Origin: Acidimicrobiaceae bacterium
GTDB taxonomy: Bacteria; Actinomycetota; Acidimicrobiia; Acidimicrobiales; Aldehydirespiratoraceae
Length of the DNA stretch: 64,000 nucleotides
NCBI GenBank assembly: GCA_009845995.1
Contig: VXYK01000014.1
Coordinates: 46,063 to 110,062 of the forward strand
Direction: 5' to 3'
Under the pieces are notes generated by a model, which was not told the DNA's origin, did not search any database, and saw nothing but the letters and a program-made list of their open reading frames with translations. The position numbers were made by a program, and so were the translations under genes. Below, one piece after another: positions 18,283 to 26,433 of this stretch (position 1 is the stretch's first letter; each line of letters begins with the position of its first letter).

Positions 18283-19653
18283 ATGCCCGCCGACCTGCTC
18301 ATCGTCGATGCTTCGCTGGTAGCCACCGTGGATGCGCAGCGTCGAGAGATCCCTGGGGGTTGGGTTGCCTGCACCGAAGGCAAGATTTCTGGGGTCGGTG
18401 CGCAAAACGAGCCTCAACCGACAGCTCGGCGAACGATCTCTGCCGACGGGTGTCTGGTCACACCCGGTCTCATCAACACCCACCATCACCTGTTCCAAAA
18501 CCTGACACGGGCGTACACGCCGATGACTTCTGCGCCGCTTTTCGGCTGGCTGCAGACGCTTTACCCGCTGTGGACAGCCGCATTGGACGAACAAGCTGCC
18601 CATGTTTCAACCTGGGTCGGTTTGGCTGAGTTGGCTTTGAGCGGTTGCACCACGTCGACCGATCATCACTACCTTCATCCGCAGGGCGCGGGCGATCTGC
18701 TCAGCGCGCAGATCGCAGCGGCGCGTGACATCGGCATGCGCTTTCACCCCACCTATGGCTCTATGAGCCTGTCGGTGAAGGACGGGGGTCTCCCGCCCGA
18801 CGACGCAGTTCGCGACGAAGAGTTCATTCTCGCCGAAAGTGAGCGCGCAGTAGCCCGACACCACGACCGCAGCCACGGGGCCATGACCCGTGTCGCTTTG
18901 GCTCCTTGCTCTCCTTTCACCGTGACCACCGGCCTTATGCAACAGACCGCTGCTCTGGCTGAGGAACTGGATGTGCGCTTGCACACGCATCTGGCTGAGA
19001 ACGTCGAGGACGACGACTTTTCGATGGCGACTTATGGGATGCGCTGCGTCGAGCATTTTGAGCATTGCGGCTGGCTCAGCGATCGAAGCTGGGTGGCTCA
19101 TTGCGTCCGGCCGAACCCCGACGAAGTCGTCAGGCTTGGAACCGCGGGCGTGGGGATTGCCCACTGTCCGAGCTCCAATCTCATTCTCAGTTCTGGTATC
19201 GCACCTGTTGCCGAATTTCGAGCTGCTGGTTCTCCCGTCGGGTTGGGATGTGACGGTTCCTCCTCCGCTGACTGCGCTTCGCTGTGGCAGGAGGCGCGTC
19301 AGGCGATGCTGCTGGGGAAACTCCGCAACGGCGCTGATTCGATGCCCGCCCGTTCGGTGCTGGAGATAGCCACCCGCGGCGGGGCCGGGTGCCTCGGTCG
19401 TTCCGGTGAACTCGGGGAGCTATCGCTTGGTGCCGTCGCCGACATCGCTGTCTGGAAACTCGACGGTCCGGCCTTTGCCGGCGTTCTCGATGATCTCATT
19501 GAAGGCTGGCTCCGCTGTGGCCCAGTCGGCGCTCACCACACGATCGTCAACGGCGAGTCCGTCGTGTACAACGGCGAACTCACCTCACCGCGCCTGGAGG
19601 AAATGCTCACCACCCACCGTTCAATTTCCCGCCGCTTCCAACCTGCTCACTGA
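18283..19653 (+). CDS. Amidohydrolase, likely 8-oxoguanine deaminase or related purine deaminase
   Basis: 456 residues of the metal-dependent amidohydrolase superfamily (SsnA/AtzA-like). Metal ligands are visible in GLINTHHHLFQNLTRAY, LHTHLAEN, SWVAHCV and LGCDGSSSADC. The segments GWLQTLYPLW, CTTSTDHHYLHP and MSLSVKDGGLPPD are characteristic of 8-oxoguanine deaminases, which release ammonia from 8-oxoguanine to give urate. Being last in an operon with a purine importer and next to a molybdenum hydroxylase supports a purine substrate. A guanine, cytosine or s-triazine-like substrate cannot be excluded. Confidence 0.82.
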   Translation: MPADLLIVDASLVATVDAQRREIPGGWVACTEGKISGVGAQNEPQPTARRTISADGCLVTPGLINTHHHLFQNLTRAYTPMTSAPLFGWLQTLYPLWTAALDEQAAHVSTWVGLAELALSGCTTSTDHHYLHPQGAGDLLSAQIAAARDIGMRFHPTYGSMSLSVKDGGLPPDDAVRDEEFILAESERAVARHHDRSHGAMTRVALAPCSPFTVTTGLMQQTAALAEELDVRLHTHLAENVEDDDFSMATYGMRCVEHFEHCGWLSDRSWVAHCVRPNPDEVVRLGTAGVGIAHCPSSNLILSSGIAPVAEFRAAGSPVGLGCDGSSSADCASLWQEARQAMLLGKLRNGADSMPARSVLEIATRGGAGCLGRSGELGELSLGAVADIAVWKLDGPAFAGVLDDLIEGWLRCGPVGAHHTIVNGESVVYNGELTSPRLEEMLTTHRSISRRFQPAH

Positions 19654-20105
19654 CTCGAGTCAGCGATGCTGACGCCTGTCAGCGTACGGTTTACTTCTGG
19701 GACAAGCAATGGAGCTGTCCGAGTCGAACCGAGTACCACGTAGAGCACGAACGGCCGACCAGAAGCCACGAAGAATCGTTGAGTCCCGAGCTGGTTGGGT
19801 ATGCGTCTTTGCAGGGTGTGACCTGAAAAGTCAGCAACAGCCAGACTGGTGGGCATCACTCCACCGGAGAACAGAGCAGACGATGAAGCCGTCGCGTCAA
19901 ACTCCATCAAGACCATGAAAATCCCCGCCGAACCCATGATCTCCACCGCGCCCGAGCCGTAGTCTCCCCGCTCAACCGGCAGCGAGAAATTGGCTAGGTG
20001 CACGAGCGAACGCGGTGACTCTCCAGCTAGCTCGCTGAATTCGACATCCCAACCGTCACGAACCGTGACCGTGATGCCATTTGCAGTTAGCAGCGTGCGG
20101 CTCAC
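19647..20105 (-). CDS. Unknown protein, last gene of MauE/MauD-like operon
   Basis: About 152 residues from a GTG at 20105 that overlaps the TGA of the upstream gene (GTGA), so translation is probably coupled. The sequence (SRTLLTANGITVTVRDGWDVEF at the start, VVLGSTRTAPLLVPEVNRTL near the end) looks like a soluble beta-rich domain without signal peptide or cysteines. No family recognised. Its 3' end overlaps the convergent deaminase gene by seven bases. Confidence 0.6.
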   Translation of the reverse strand: MSRTLLTANGITVTVRDGWDVEFSELAGESPRSLVHLANFSLPVERGDYGSGAVEIMGSAGIFMVLMEFDATASSSALFSGGVMPTSLAVADFSGHTLQRRIPNQLGTQRFFVASGRPFVLYVVLGSTRTAPLLVPEVNRTLTGVSIADSSQ

Positions 20106-20683
20106 GCGACGATCGACCCCAAGGCCAGTGCCGTAACGGTTACTGCCGCTCCCCAACGAACGGGCTTTTCATAACGGTCCAGGCGCCGATGCATGCGGTG
20201 CAACGCGGCCGTGCTTCGAATCCTGCCGTTGGAGGCGGCAACGAGCCCACGGGTTGAACCATAAACGACACCGAGCAGCAGGGCATTGGTCACAGGGAGC
20301 AACACACCGGCAACACAAACTGAAACAAACAAAGCTGTGTTCACCACGGTCACAAACCCGAAGCCCAACTGGGCACCGAAGCCCAGGCCGTACACCCAAC
20401 CCCGATACTTGGTCAGCCAACGCTCATCAACCTGACGACGACCTGGCATTCGACCTCCGCAGAGATCAAACACCGCGCCACCGAGCACGGCCACGCTGAC
20501 AACCGCGGTCGACACCGCTGGGCTGGGATCGACCCCCACCAACACGAAGAGCGCACCGACGCCGGCCAACAACAAGCCAAGAGCGAATCCGCCTACGACA
20601 TGACCGAAGACCAGCCACGCTGAGGTGGTTCTCCATCGATTTCCCCTGCCCCGCTCACCGAGCGGAGTGATGCTGGTCAGCAT
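20102..20683 (-). CDS. Membrane protein of MauE/MauD-like operon
   Basis: 193 residues with about five hydrophobic segments (near residues 22-50, 58-76, 95-122, 125-145 and 175-193). A central polar loop, GGRMPGRRQVDERWLTKYRGW, precedes the motif YGLGFGAQLGFGFVTVVNT, which is reminiscent of polytopic electron-transfer or thiol-relay proteins, but I cannot assign a family. Single Cys residues occur near the membrane segments. It starts nine bases after the 22-residue peptide gene and overlaps the next gene (GTGA). Confidence 0.7.
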   Translation of the reverse strand: MLTSITPLGERGRGNRWRTTSAWLVFGHVVGGFALGLLLAGVGALFVLVGVDPSPAVSTAVVSVAVLGGAVFDLCGGRMPGRRQVDERWLTKYRGWVYGLGFGAQLGFGFVTVVNTALFVSVCVAGVLLPVTNALLLGVVYGSTRGLVAASNGRIRSTAALHRMHRRLDRYEKPVRWGAAVTVTALALGSIVA

Positions 20684-20692
20684 CGAAGTCCC

Positions 20693-20761
20693 TCAAGGGG
20701 ACCAAGCAGCGCGCACGCCCGCAAGCACTGCAACGACAAGCGCAAGAAGATACAGCGTCAT
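20693..20761 (-). CDS. 22-residue membrane micropeptide
   Basis: A short frame encodes MTLYLLALVVAVLAGVRAAW plus two residues: one hydrophobic helix with an Arg/Trp-flanked end. Its ATG overlaps the TGA of the MauD-like gene (ATGA), as at the other junctions of the operon, and the next start is nine bases on. The coupling pattern and the helix make a real small protein plausible. It could also simply be a leader that carries ribosomes from one gene to the next. Confidence 0.5.
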   Translation of the reverse strand: MTLYLLALVVAVLAGVRAAWSP

Positions 20762-21471
20762 TCGTTATCCTCTTGCGACCGGCGTTCGGCAGGGTCGGGC
20801 GGGTACAGCGACGGATGACCCGGACCGATACCAAAAGCGGCTAGCTCCGCACTGACACCATTGGCTGAATGGGCGGTGCCAGATTTGGCATCGCCTATCG
20901 CTTGAACGAGCAGCTGGCGCACCTGCGGCCAGTTCGTCGCCGTGCCTGAACCGGTGACCTTCCTTGTGGATCCGTCGATCAACACGAAATAGGGCGAACC
21001 CGGCACGTCATATGCTTCCCAAGCAGCCGAGGAACACATCGTTCGCACACCGCTCGGAGCTAGTTCTACAAGTCGGCTCTCAGAATCGTGAGCCGGATCC
21101 TGAGCCACGATCACAAGCCGAGTTGACTCACCCGGAAGGTCGAGAGCGGGCGATTCGAATTCGGACCAAAAGGTCGCACAGGTCTTGCAACCCGAGGACA
21201 TGAATGCCAGCAGGGTGTGGCGAGCACCACCGACGCCGACCGACACCGGGCCACCACCCGGGACGGTTCCCACTATGTCGGCCGCGTCCCGATTCCTGGA
21301 CGGTTGAGTCAGAGACACAGGGGCGGCACTCAACGACGCCGAGTTCTCGTCCAGAGAAATACCTGCACGGTCAAGCGCGCGGAGAATATCGGCATGAGTC
21401 CGAAGCAGCCCGAAGACGATGAGCGTCAAGACGGCGATAGCAACAAAGGCAACAATAAGAAGAACGATCAT
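20758..21471 (-). CDS. MauD-like membrane-anchored thioredoxin-fold protein
   Basis: 237 residues. One N-terminal membrane helix (MIVLLIVAFVAIAVLTLIVFG minus its last residues) places the rest outside the cell. The thioredoxin-like domain has the active site SSGCKTCATFW at about residues 93-103 and a cis-Pro loop VPGSPYFVLID. MauD proteins make or shuffle the six disulfides of the methylamine dehydrogenase light chain; the direct neighbour encodes a Cys-rich secreted protein of that kind, which fits. Four-base overlaps occur on both sides. A C-terminal Pro/Glu-rich tail is not part of the fold. Confidence 0.85.
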   Translation of the reverse strand: MIVLLIVAFVAIAVLTLIVFGLLRTHADILRALDRAGISLDENSASLSAAPVSLTQPSRNRDAADIVGTVPGGGPVSVGVGGARHTLLAFMSSGCKTCATFWSEFESPALDLPGESTRLVIVAQDPAHDSESRLVELAPSGVRTMCSSAAWEAYDVPGSPYFVLIDGSTRKVTGSGTATNWPQVRQLLVQAIGDAKSGTAHSANGVSAELAAFGIGPGHPSLYPPDPAERRSQEDNE

Positions 21472-22700
21472 GCTGGCACCTCCGAATCACTGTCTGCCGA
21501 GTCCTGGTCGGGCGCGCTATTCGGATCGTTGCTGAGCATGTCGTAACGATGCAAGAAAGTGACCGTCTCGGCCCGGTCTACGTTGCGTTCTCCGCCGAAC
21601 TCGCGCTCACCCACACCTCGTGTGATCCCAACCTGGAAGGCCCAATGGGCAGCTTCACGGTAATAGGCATTGACATCCACGTCGTCAAACGGAAAATAAT
21701 CCGCACCACCAAACGGGGGAGGAGCCGACAATTCCGGCGTGGGACGACCCCTCATACGCCACAGAAAAGTTACAGCTTGGCCGCGGGTGACTGGCGCATC
21801 GGGCTCGAACAGCCTGTCTTCAGTGCCGGTGGTGATCCCGGCTTCGACCATCCAGTTCACTGCCGGAGCGTACCAATACCCCGGTATATCCTTGAAGTGT
21901 GCGGACACGAGCGGCTCAGGCTCCCCTTGGTATCGCCACAGGAAGGCTGCCGCGTGCCAGCGAAGCACAGGCTCCTGGGGTCCGAAAATATCACTGCTGT
22001 AGCCGGTTGTGATTCCCTGTTTGTAGGCCCACTCCACTGCCTCAACGTAATACGCGTTCGGCGCGAGATCGGTGAAACCGTCATGCAGGCAGGGCCGGTC
22101 GTGAAAACCCGTGGAATTGTCGGTCGCCGGCGTCTCATCACATGATCCATCCCACAGCCAGGGCGGTACGCAAGTGACAATCCGGCAGGCGATCGGTCCC
22201 ACACAAGCAATGTCTTGATTGCACTGGCCGTACCGGAACCGGGTGCAGTCGACCGACCGCGAATCACATCCCTCAAGACAACGACAATCGGCGGTCGTGC
22301 ATGACGATGAGCACACTCCCGCCCAGTTGCATCCACAGCCATCGTCGCAAAGATGATTGCAATCCAAGTAATAACGCGGTCGGGGACTGTCGCCGACATC
22401 GCAGAACCCGGTGCCGTCGGCCTTCCACCAGCCCGCTACCACCGTGTTCGGCGGGCACAGATTCTCACCGGTCAATTTGCAGCAGAAGTCAGAGAACCCG
22501 TCACAACAGAGGTCGCCGCAACCGCAGGAGGAGTCGGCGCACAAGCAGATCGCAGCCTGAGCAGAGATCGGGCGCGTCGCGAACGCAACCGGCGCCACGG
22601 CCAACGCGGTCGCCCCGAAAGCGGAACGGGCGAGGAAGCCGCGCCGAGAGGTCCGATGGGCGACCACGCGACTCAGAGCTTTGACAACAGTTCTGCTCAT
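21468..22700 (-). CDS. Tat-exported Cys-rich protein: methylamine dehydrogenase light-chain-like domain plus SLH repeats
   Basis: 410 residues. A twin-arginine signal (HRTSRRGFLARSAFG, then ALAVAPVAFA) occupies residues 1-50. Residues 50-200 hold about 30 cysteines, and CPPNTVVAGWWKADGTGFC followed by YYLDCNHLC lines up with the methylamine dehydrogenase light chain (CPPGT, a Trp, then Y-x-DCC). The second Trp could be in PPWLWDGSC. Residues about 205-395 contain three S-layer homology-like repeats (AVEWAYKQGITTGYSSDIFGP, AVNWMVEAGITTG, AAHWAFQVGITRG), which would attach it to the wall. No heavy chain or MauG is nearby. Whether a tryptophan-derived cofactor forms is an inference. Confidence 0.78.
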   Translation of the reverse strand: MSRTVVKALSRVVAHRTSRRGFLARSAFGATALAVAPVAFATRPISAQAAICLCADSSCGCGDLCCDGFSDFCCKLTGENLCPPNTVVAGWWKADGTGFCDVGDSPRPRYYLDCNHLCDDGCGCNWAGVCSSSCTTADCRCLEGCDSRSVDCTRFRYGQCNQDIACVGPIACRIVTCVPPWLWDGSCDETPATDNSTGFHDRPCLHDGFTDLAPNAYYVEAVEWAYKQGITTGYSSDIFGPQEPVLRWHAAAFLWRYQGEPEPLVSAHFKDIPGYWYAPAVNWMVEAGITTGTEDRLFEPDAPVTRGQAVTFLWRMRGRPTPELSAPPPFGGADYFPFDDVDVNAYYREAAHWAFQVGITRGVGEREFGGERNVDRAETVTFLHRYDMLSNDPNSAPDQDSADSDSEVPA

Positions 22701-23251
22701 CGGTTGGGGGGCCTGCTGTCGACGCGAAAACTCGCCGATGAAGGGGGTGCTGCACGAGCTGCGAGCGCTTCGGGCACCGCCGTGAACGCAACCAATGCCA
22801 AACCTGCGATCACTCCCGCCCCGAGCACGAAGCCGATTCCGCTTGCAGGCTGATCACCCATGACCTGCATCGGAGTATCACCTGCAACAGCGACGAACGA
22901 CACTACAGCAAACCCCGCGTTTCCGACTACATGAAGCCACGACGGCGGCGAGTCGACCCGGCCAAAACAACCGCAGGTCGTGGCCCCAACGGCGAGGGCA
23001 CGCCAAACCACCGCCAAGAAACCGAGATAGAGGGCACCCGTCACCGCTGCCAATATCGGACCTCCGACCACCAGCGCGGCGATGCCGACTGAAGACTCGG
23101 CAGCCCCGATAGCAACTACCAGCGCAGTCACCTTCGGCAAACCGAAAGAAGCCAGTAGGTCGGTGGTCGGCACGGGGCGAAACATCTTTGCGACACCCGC
23201 CAGAACCAGTAACAGGGCCGCAGACACATGGAGCGCAATTACCACATCCAT
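22697..23251 (-). CDS. MauE/DoxX-like membrane protein
   Basis: 184 residues with four or five membrane helices. The first helix region (LHVSAALLLVLAGVAKMFRP) and the loop with TTCGCFGRVDSPPSW, carrying a Cys-x-Cys pair, are typical of MauE-like proteins, which pass redox equivalents for disulfide formation in the methylamine dehydrogenase light chain. It is the first gene of the operon, overlaps the light-chain-like gene by four bases, and has a perfect palindrome about 45-60 bases upstream of its start. Confidence 0.82.
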   Translation of the reverse strand: MDVVIALHVSAALLLVLAGVAKMFRPVPTTDLLASFGLPKVTALVVAIGAAESSVGIAALVVGGPILAAVTGALYLGFLAVVWRALAVGATTCGCFGRVDSPPSWLHVVGNAGFAVVSFVAVAGDTPMQVMGDQPASGIGFVLGAGVIAGLALVAFTAVPEALAARAAPPSSASFRVDSRPPNR

Positions 23252-23296
23252 CGCCCTGACCGTACCGGAGCGCCAACTGTCGTCTCAAAACATCAA

Positions 23297-23310
23297 TGAA
23301 AATGTTTTCA
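23297..23310. promoter_or_regulatory. Perfect palindrome TGAAAATGTTTTCA upstream of MauE-like operon
   Basis: A 14-base perfect dyad (TGAAAA, TG, TTTTCA) in an AT-rich patch between the LCP gene's stop and the operon's first start. Its form resembles Fur/Zur-family boxes of actinobacteria, and a zur gene is present in the window, but the sequence differs from the candidate Zur site at znuA. Function as an operator is inferred from position only. Confidence 0.5.
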
Positions 23311-23326
23311 GCGTTGCGCTGAGAAG

Positions 23327-24793
23327 CTACTCGGGGTTTTGGCAGGATTCAGAGAGAGCAGCATTGGCCTCGTCGGCCACGCCCAACAACGCTTCGGTAA
23401 CGGCCTCACGCACCAGCGCCGTGGGCACGCTCCCTCGCGGGAACTCCGGGGGAATGAAGTTGACGGTGACGATCTTCGAGGTATCGAGCTTGTGGGACAC
23501 ATCAACGAGTTCATCGACGCGGCCGAGAGGAACGTCTGTCTGAACATGGGACGAGATGATCCCGGTCAGCGACACGAACTTGCCGAGTACCTCTGATATT
23601 GAGATCTGACTTATCAGGGCTTCGACGACGCATCTTTGCCGAGACATGCGGTGGTAGTCAGTGGATCGGGTTCTTGAGCGAACATAACCGAGGGCTGTCA
23701 ACCCGTCGAAGCGGTAGTCGCCGGGTTCGACCACGATGTCGATCGCCTGCCCACCTCGCACCAGGGGTTTGAGACGGTCGTTGATCGATTCGGTGACGTG
23801 CAAGTCGATCCCGCCGAACAGGTCAATGGCCTCAACGAGGCCAACCATGTCAATGAGCACGTAGTACTGGATCGGCAACCCCGTGAGTTGGGCGAGGGCA
23901 GACTTGATCGCGTGGCCTGCCGGGTGGTCGACGTTGGGGAAGTGCTCGGGAGAGCGTAATCCAAGGGCGTACACTTCGTTGGCGATGCCCGGGTAACCGT
24001 CGGGCCATTGCTCGGCTGCCGGCGTGCCCTTTGGGAAAGTGAGATCGCTCCAATTCCGCGGGACGTTGAATGCGGCCGCGTCACCAGTGGCCACATCAAT
24101 CGACAGAACAATGATTGTGTCGGTTCGCACACCAGCGCGGTCGTACCCGCTGTCACCGCCGAGCAGGGCGATGGTCAGCCGTTGCTCTCCATCCCATGTC
24201 TGCAACGTCGGTGACTCAGAAAGCGGCAACGTTGTTGAAGCAGAAACAATGCCGTCAGCGGAATCCTGTTCTGGATCTTCAAATTCGCTGTCGATCGGGG
24301 TTGGAACCGCAGTCTCGGTATTAGTTGCGCCAAAGACTCCGTACAGGAGTTCAAGCTGGGCAACGGCATATCGAACGACGAAGAAGTGGGGTAACGCAAT
24401 AGTTCCAGCTATCAACACAAGCGTCGCAGCGGATCGGATTCTGCGTCTAGTGCGGACGCGGCGGTCTTCGGGTTGAGGCCAACCGTGGGCGACCATGTAG
24501 GCGTCAACCGCGACGGCGATTCGAAAAACCAGAGTCGCGCCTGCAAAAAGGATCGCCAACCACAGCCAGAACCGCGACACACCCCAAGTGACGAGAGTCG
24601 ACGTGCTGCGCGAAGCGACGAACCAACCCAAGCCAACCGCAGCTGTGAGGGTGGTCACCACAAGTTTCGCTGCCCTGACGTTGTGATGCCCTATATGGCC
24701 GAGACCCGGCCAGATCACCGACAGCGCGGCAGCGACCAACGGGCGAGGACCTCGGTTTCGTACTATCGGCCGTTCATCCCACGCTGGCTGCAC
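23327..24793 (-). CDS. LytR-CpsA-Psr family protein (paralogue 1)
   Basis: About 488 residues from a GTG at 24793, which aligns the N-terminus with the paralogue at 40465; an in-frame ATG at 24865 is possible. Four hydrophobic segments lie in the first 150 residues, then a Ser/Thr/Glu linker, and from about residue 180 the LCP domain: LTIALLGGDSG, RTDTIIVLSID, FNVPRNWSDLTFP, FGGIDLHV, GLTALGYVRSRTRSTDYHRMSRQR. LCP proteins transfer glycopolymers onto peptidoglycan or act as hydrolases at the outer face of the membrane. The extra multi-helix N-terminus is unusual compared with single-helix LCP proteins. Confidence 0.9.
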   Translation of the reverse strand: MQPAWDERPIVRNRGPRPLVAAALSVIWPGLGHIGHHNVRAAKLVVTTLTAAVGLGWFVASRSTSTLVTWGVSRFWLWLAILFAGATLVFRIAVAVDAYMVAHGWPQPEDRRVRTRRRIRSAATLVLIAGTIALPHFFVVRYAVAQLELLYGVFGATNTETAVPTPIDSEFEDPEQDSADGIVSASTTLPLSESPTLQTWDGEQRLTIALLGGDSGYDRAGVRTDTIIVLSIDVATGDAAAFNVPRNWSDLTFPKGTPAAEQWPDGYPGIANEVYALGLRSPEHFPNVDHPAGHAIKSALAQLTGLPIQYYVLIDMVGLVEAIDLFGGIDLHVTESINDRLKPLVRGGQAIDIVVEPGDYRFDGLTALGYVRSRTRSTDYHRMSRQRCVVEALISQISISEVLGKFVSLTGIISSHVQTDVPLGRVDELVDVSHKLDTSKIVTVNFIPPEFPRGSVPTALVREAVTEALLGVADEANAALSESCQNPE

Positions 24794-24913
24794 GGCCTCA
24801 GTTTGCCTAGTCCAGAGCCGGAATCTACCAGGTTCACTAGCCGCCAGCTTTGCCCAGCATCGCAAACGGTCCTTCCGGGTACCTATGCGAGTGCTGCACC
24901 AATAGAGCGACGA

Positions 24914-26407
24914 TCAGGACTTGGCGCGGCGACGAAGGCCGACCACGCCCGCGCCGACGGCGATCGCTGCCGCCGCGCCGATTCCGATGGCGATACCAGT
25001 ACCCGAACCACCGTCGCCGCCCGATTCCTCGGAGATCTGGGCAATCGTAGAAGTGGGTGACGGCACCGTTGTGGTGGGTGCCGCGGTGGAGCTCGGCGCT
25101 TGTGTCGTCGCCGGTGCCTCCGTAGTTGTGGGTGCGGCTGCGGCCGCGGTGGTTGTCGTCACCTCAGGTTCCTCGACAACCTCTTCCACGATTCCTCGGA
25201 ACGGTCCAGAGACCTCATAGGTCCTACCGCCGAAGCGGTCCTCGGTGACCACCATCGGATTGATTTCACCAATGGTTCGGGGAGACGGCGCGCGCTGGCT
25301 CGAGAAGTAGAGACGATCGCGACGCGGGTTGAACACCGGCCCCGTGATCTCAGAGTTGTCCTGGTCGACGAGGCGTGCAAACGGTGCGACGACCCCGTCA
25401 GGTGTGATGATGACCAGCTCCATGTTCCCGCCATCCTCGGCTACGAAGATGTCGCCGGTTCCGGCATCGACCGTGAGGTTGTCGACGCCCGACAACACCG
25501 CTGTGCCTGCAGCGACATCATCGGGGTTCGGATCGTAGAGCAGAGTGTGGACCGAGTTCGCAACATCGATCCCGTGGATCTTGTTGTCGAACTTCGTTGC
25601 GAAGAAGATCCAGTCGTCGAAGTACCAGATGCCCTCGCCACCCAGGAACGCTGTCGATTCCGGGACCTGGTGGCGCGGCGGCGTTTCTGCACCCGACGGA
25701 TCGGGCACCTCGATCCACGACACCGAACCGTTGCCGTCGACGGCGGCGACCTCCAGCAATCCGCTGCTCAAGTCGGGATAGTTGTCAGGGGTATAGCGGT
25801 AGAGCCGGCCGTCGGGCATGTCCTCGGTCTGATACACATGCTCCCGCACAGGATCTACGGCTGCTGCCTCGTGGACGAAAATCCCCATCGCAGCATGGGC
25901 CTTCGGCTCTGTGGCACCAGTCGGGTCGCATTCCCAGAGATACCCGCCCGAAGCAAAGACCTCTTCGCCCGACAGGAACGTCCCCCAAGGAGTCGGCCCC
26001 CCACCACAGTTGGAATTGCTGTTCCGGAGCAGGGGGTAAGCGTCGATGATGTTGCCGTCGGCGTCGTAGTGAATAGCACTCACGCCTGCGGCGCCCGCTT
26101 TGAACACCTCACTGTTGACGGTGTGAATCCAGCCACCGTTGCCGTCGTCGAACGTGGCCGCGCCGTCGGGGAAGATGTGCCATTCGAAGTCGGTGTCGCC
26201 CACCGGTTCACCGGCTACGGCCACAACACGCGACGTGAACCCGGGCGGCAGGATCATTCCGTTGGCGTCCGGCGCTATGCCTTCCAAAGAGCCGTAGGGA
26301 CTCTCGCCGGACGCTTGGGCCCCGGCGGTAGCAGTAGCCAATAGCGGGAACGCAGTAGCGCCTCCCGCGGCGAAAACACCCGATTGTAAGAACTGACGAC
26401 GATCCAT
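24914..26407 (-). CDS. PhoX-like (DUF839) secreted phosphatase-type protein, membrane-anchored
   Basis: 497 residues. A Tat-like signal (MDRRQFLQSGVFAAGGATAF) precedes a PhoX/DUF839 beta-propeller with the family segments NSNCGGGPTPWGTFLSGEE, HAAMGIFVHEAAAVDP and EDMPDGRLYRYTP. A Thr/Pro/Ala-rich spacer (residues about 420-460) and a final hydrophobic helix with RRRAKS at the end anchor it, sortase-independently, to the membrane. PhoX enzymes are calcium/iron alkaline phosphatases; many DUF839 proteins are uncharacterised, so the activity is likely but not proved. Confidence 0.85.
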   Translation of the reverse strand: MDRRQFLQSGVFAAGGATAFPLLATATAGAQASGESPYGSLEGIAPDANGMILPPGFTSRVVAVAGEPVGDTDFEWHIFPDGAATFDDGNGGWIHTVNSEVFKAGAAGVSAIHYDADGNIIDAYPLLRNSNSNCGGGPTPWGTFLSGEEVFASGGYLWECDPTGATEPKAHAAMGIFVHEAAAVDPVREHVYQTEDMPDGRLYRYTPDNYPDLSSGLLEVAAVDGNGSVSWIEVPDPSGAETPPRHQVPESTAFLGGEGIWYFDDWIFFATKFDNKIHGIDVANSVHTLLYDPNPDDVAAGTAVLSGVDNLTVDAGTGDIFVAEDGGNMELVIITPDGVVAPFARLVDQDNSEITGPVFNPRRDRLYFSSQRAPSPRTIGEINPMVVTEDRFGGRTYEVSGPFRGIVEEVVEEPEVTTTTAAAAAPTTTEAPATTQAPSSTAAPTTTVPSPTSTIAQISEESGGDGGSGTGIAIGIGAAAAIAVGAGVVGLRRRAKS

Positions 26408-26433
26408 AGCTGCGACCGTAGCTGAGATTCTCG

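Noticed and set aside
21549..22145. 198-codon plus-strand frame opposite the SLH protein
   Set aside because: Antisense shadow; the minus-strand frame has a Tat signal, Cys-rich domain, SLH repeats and four-base overlaps with both neighbours.
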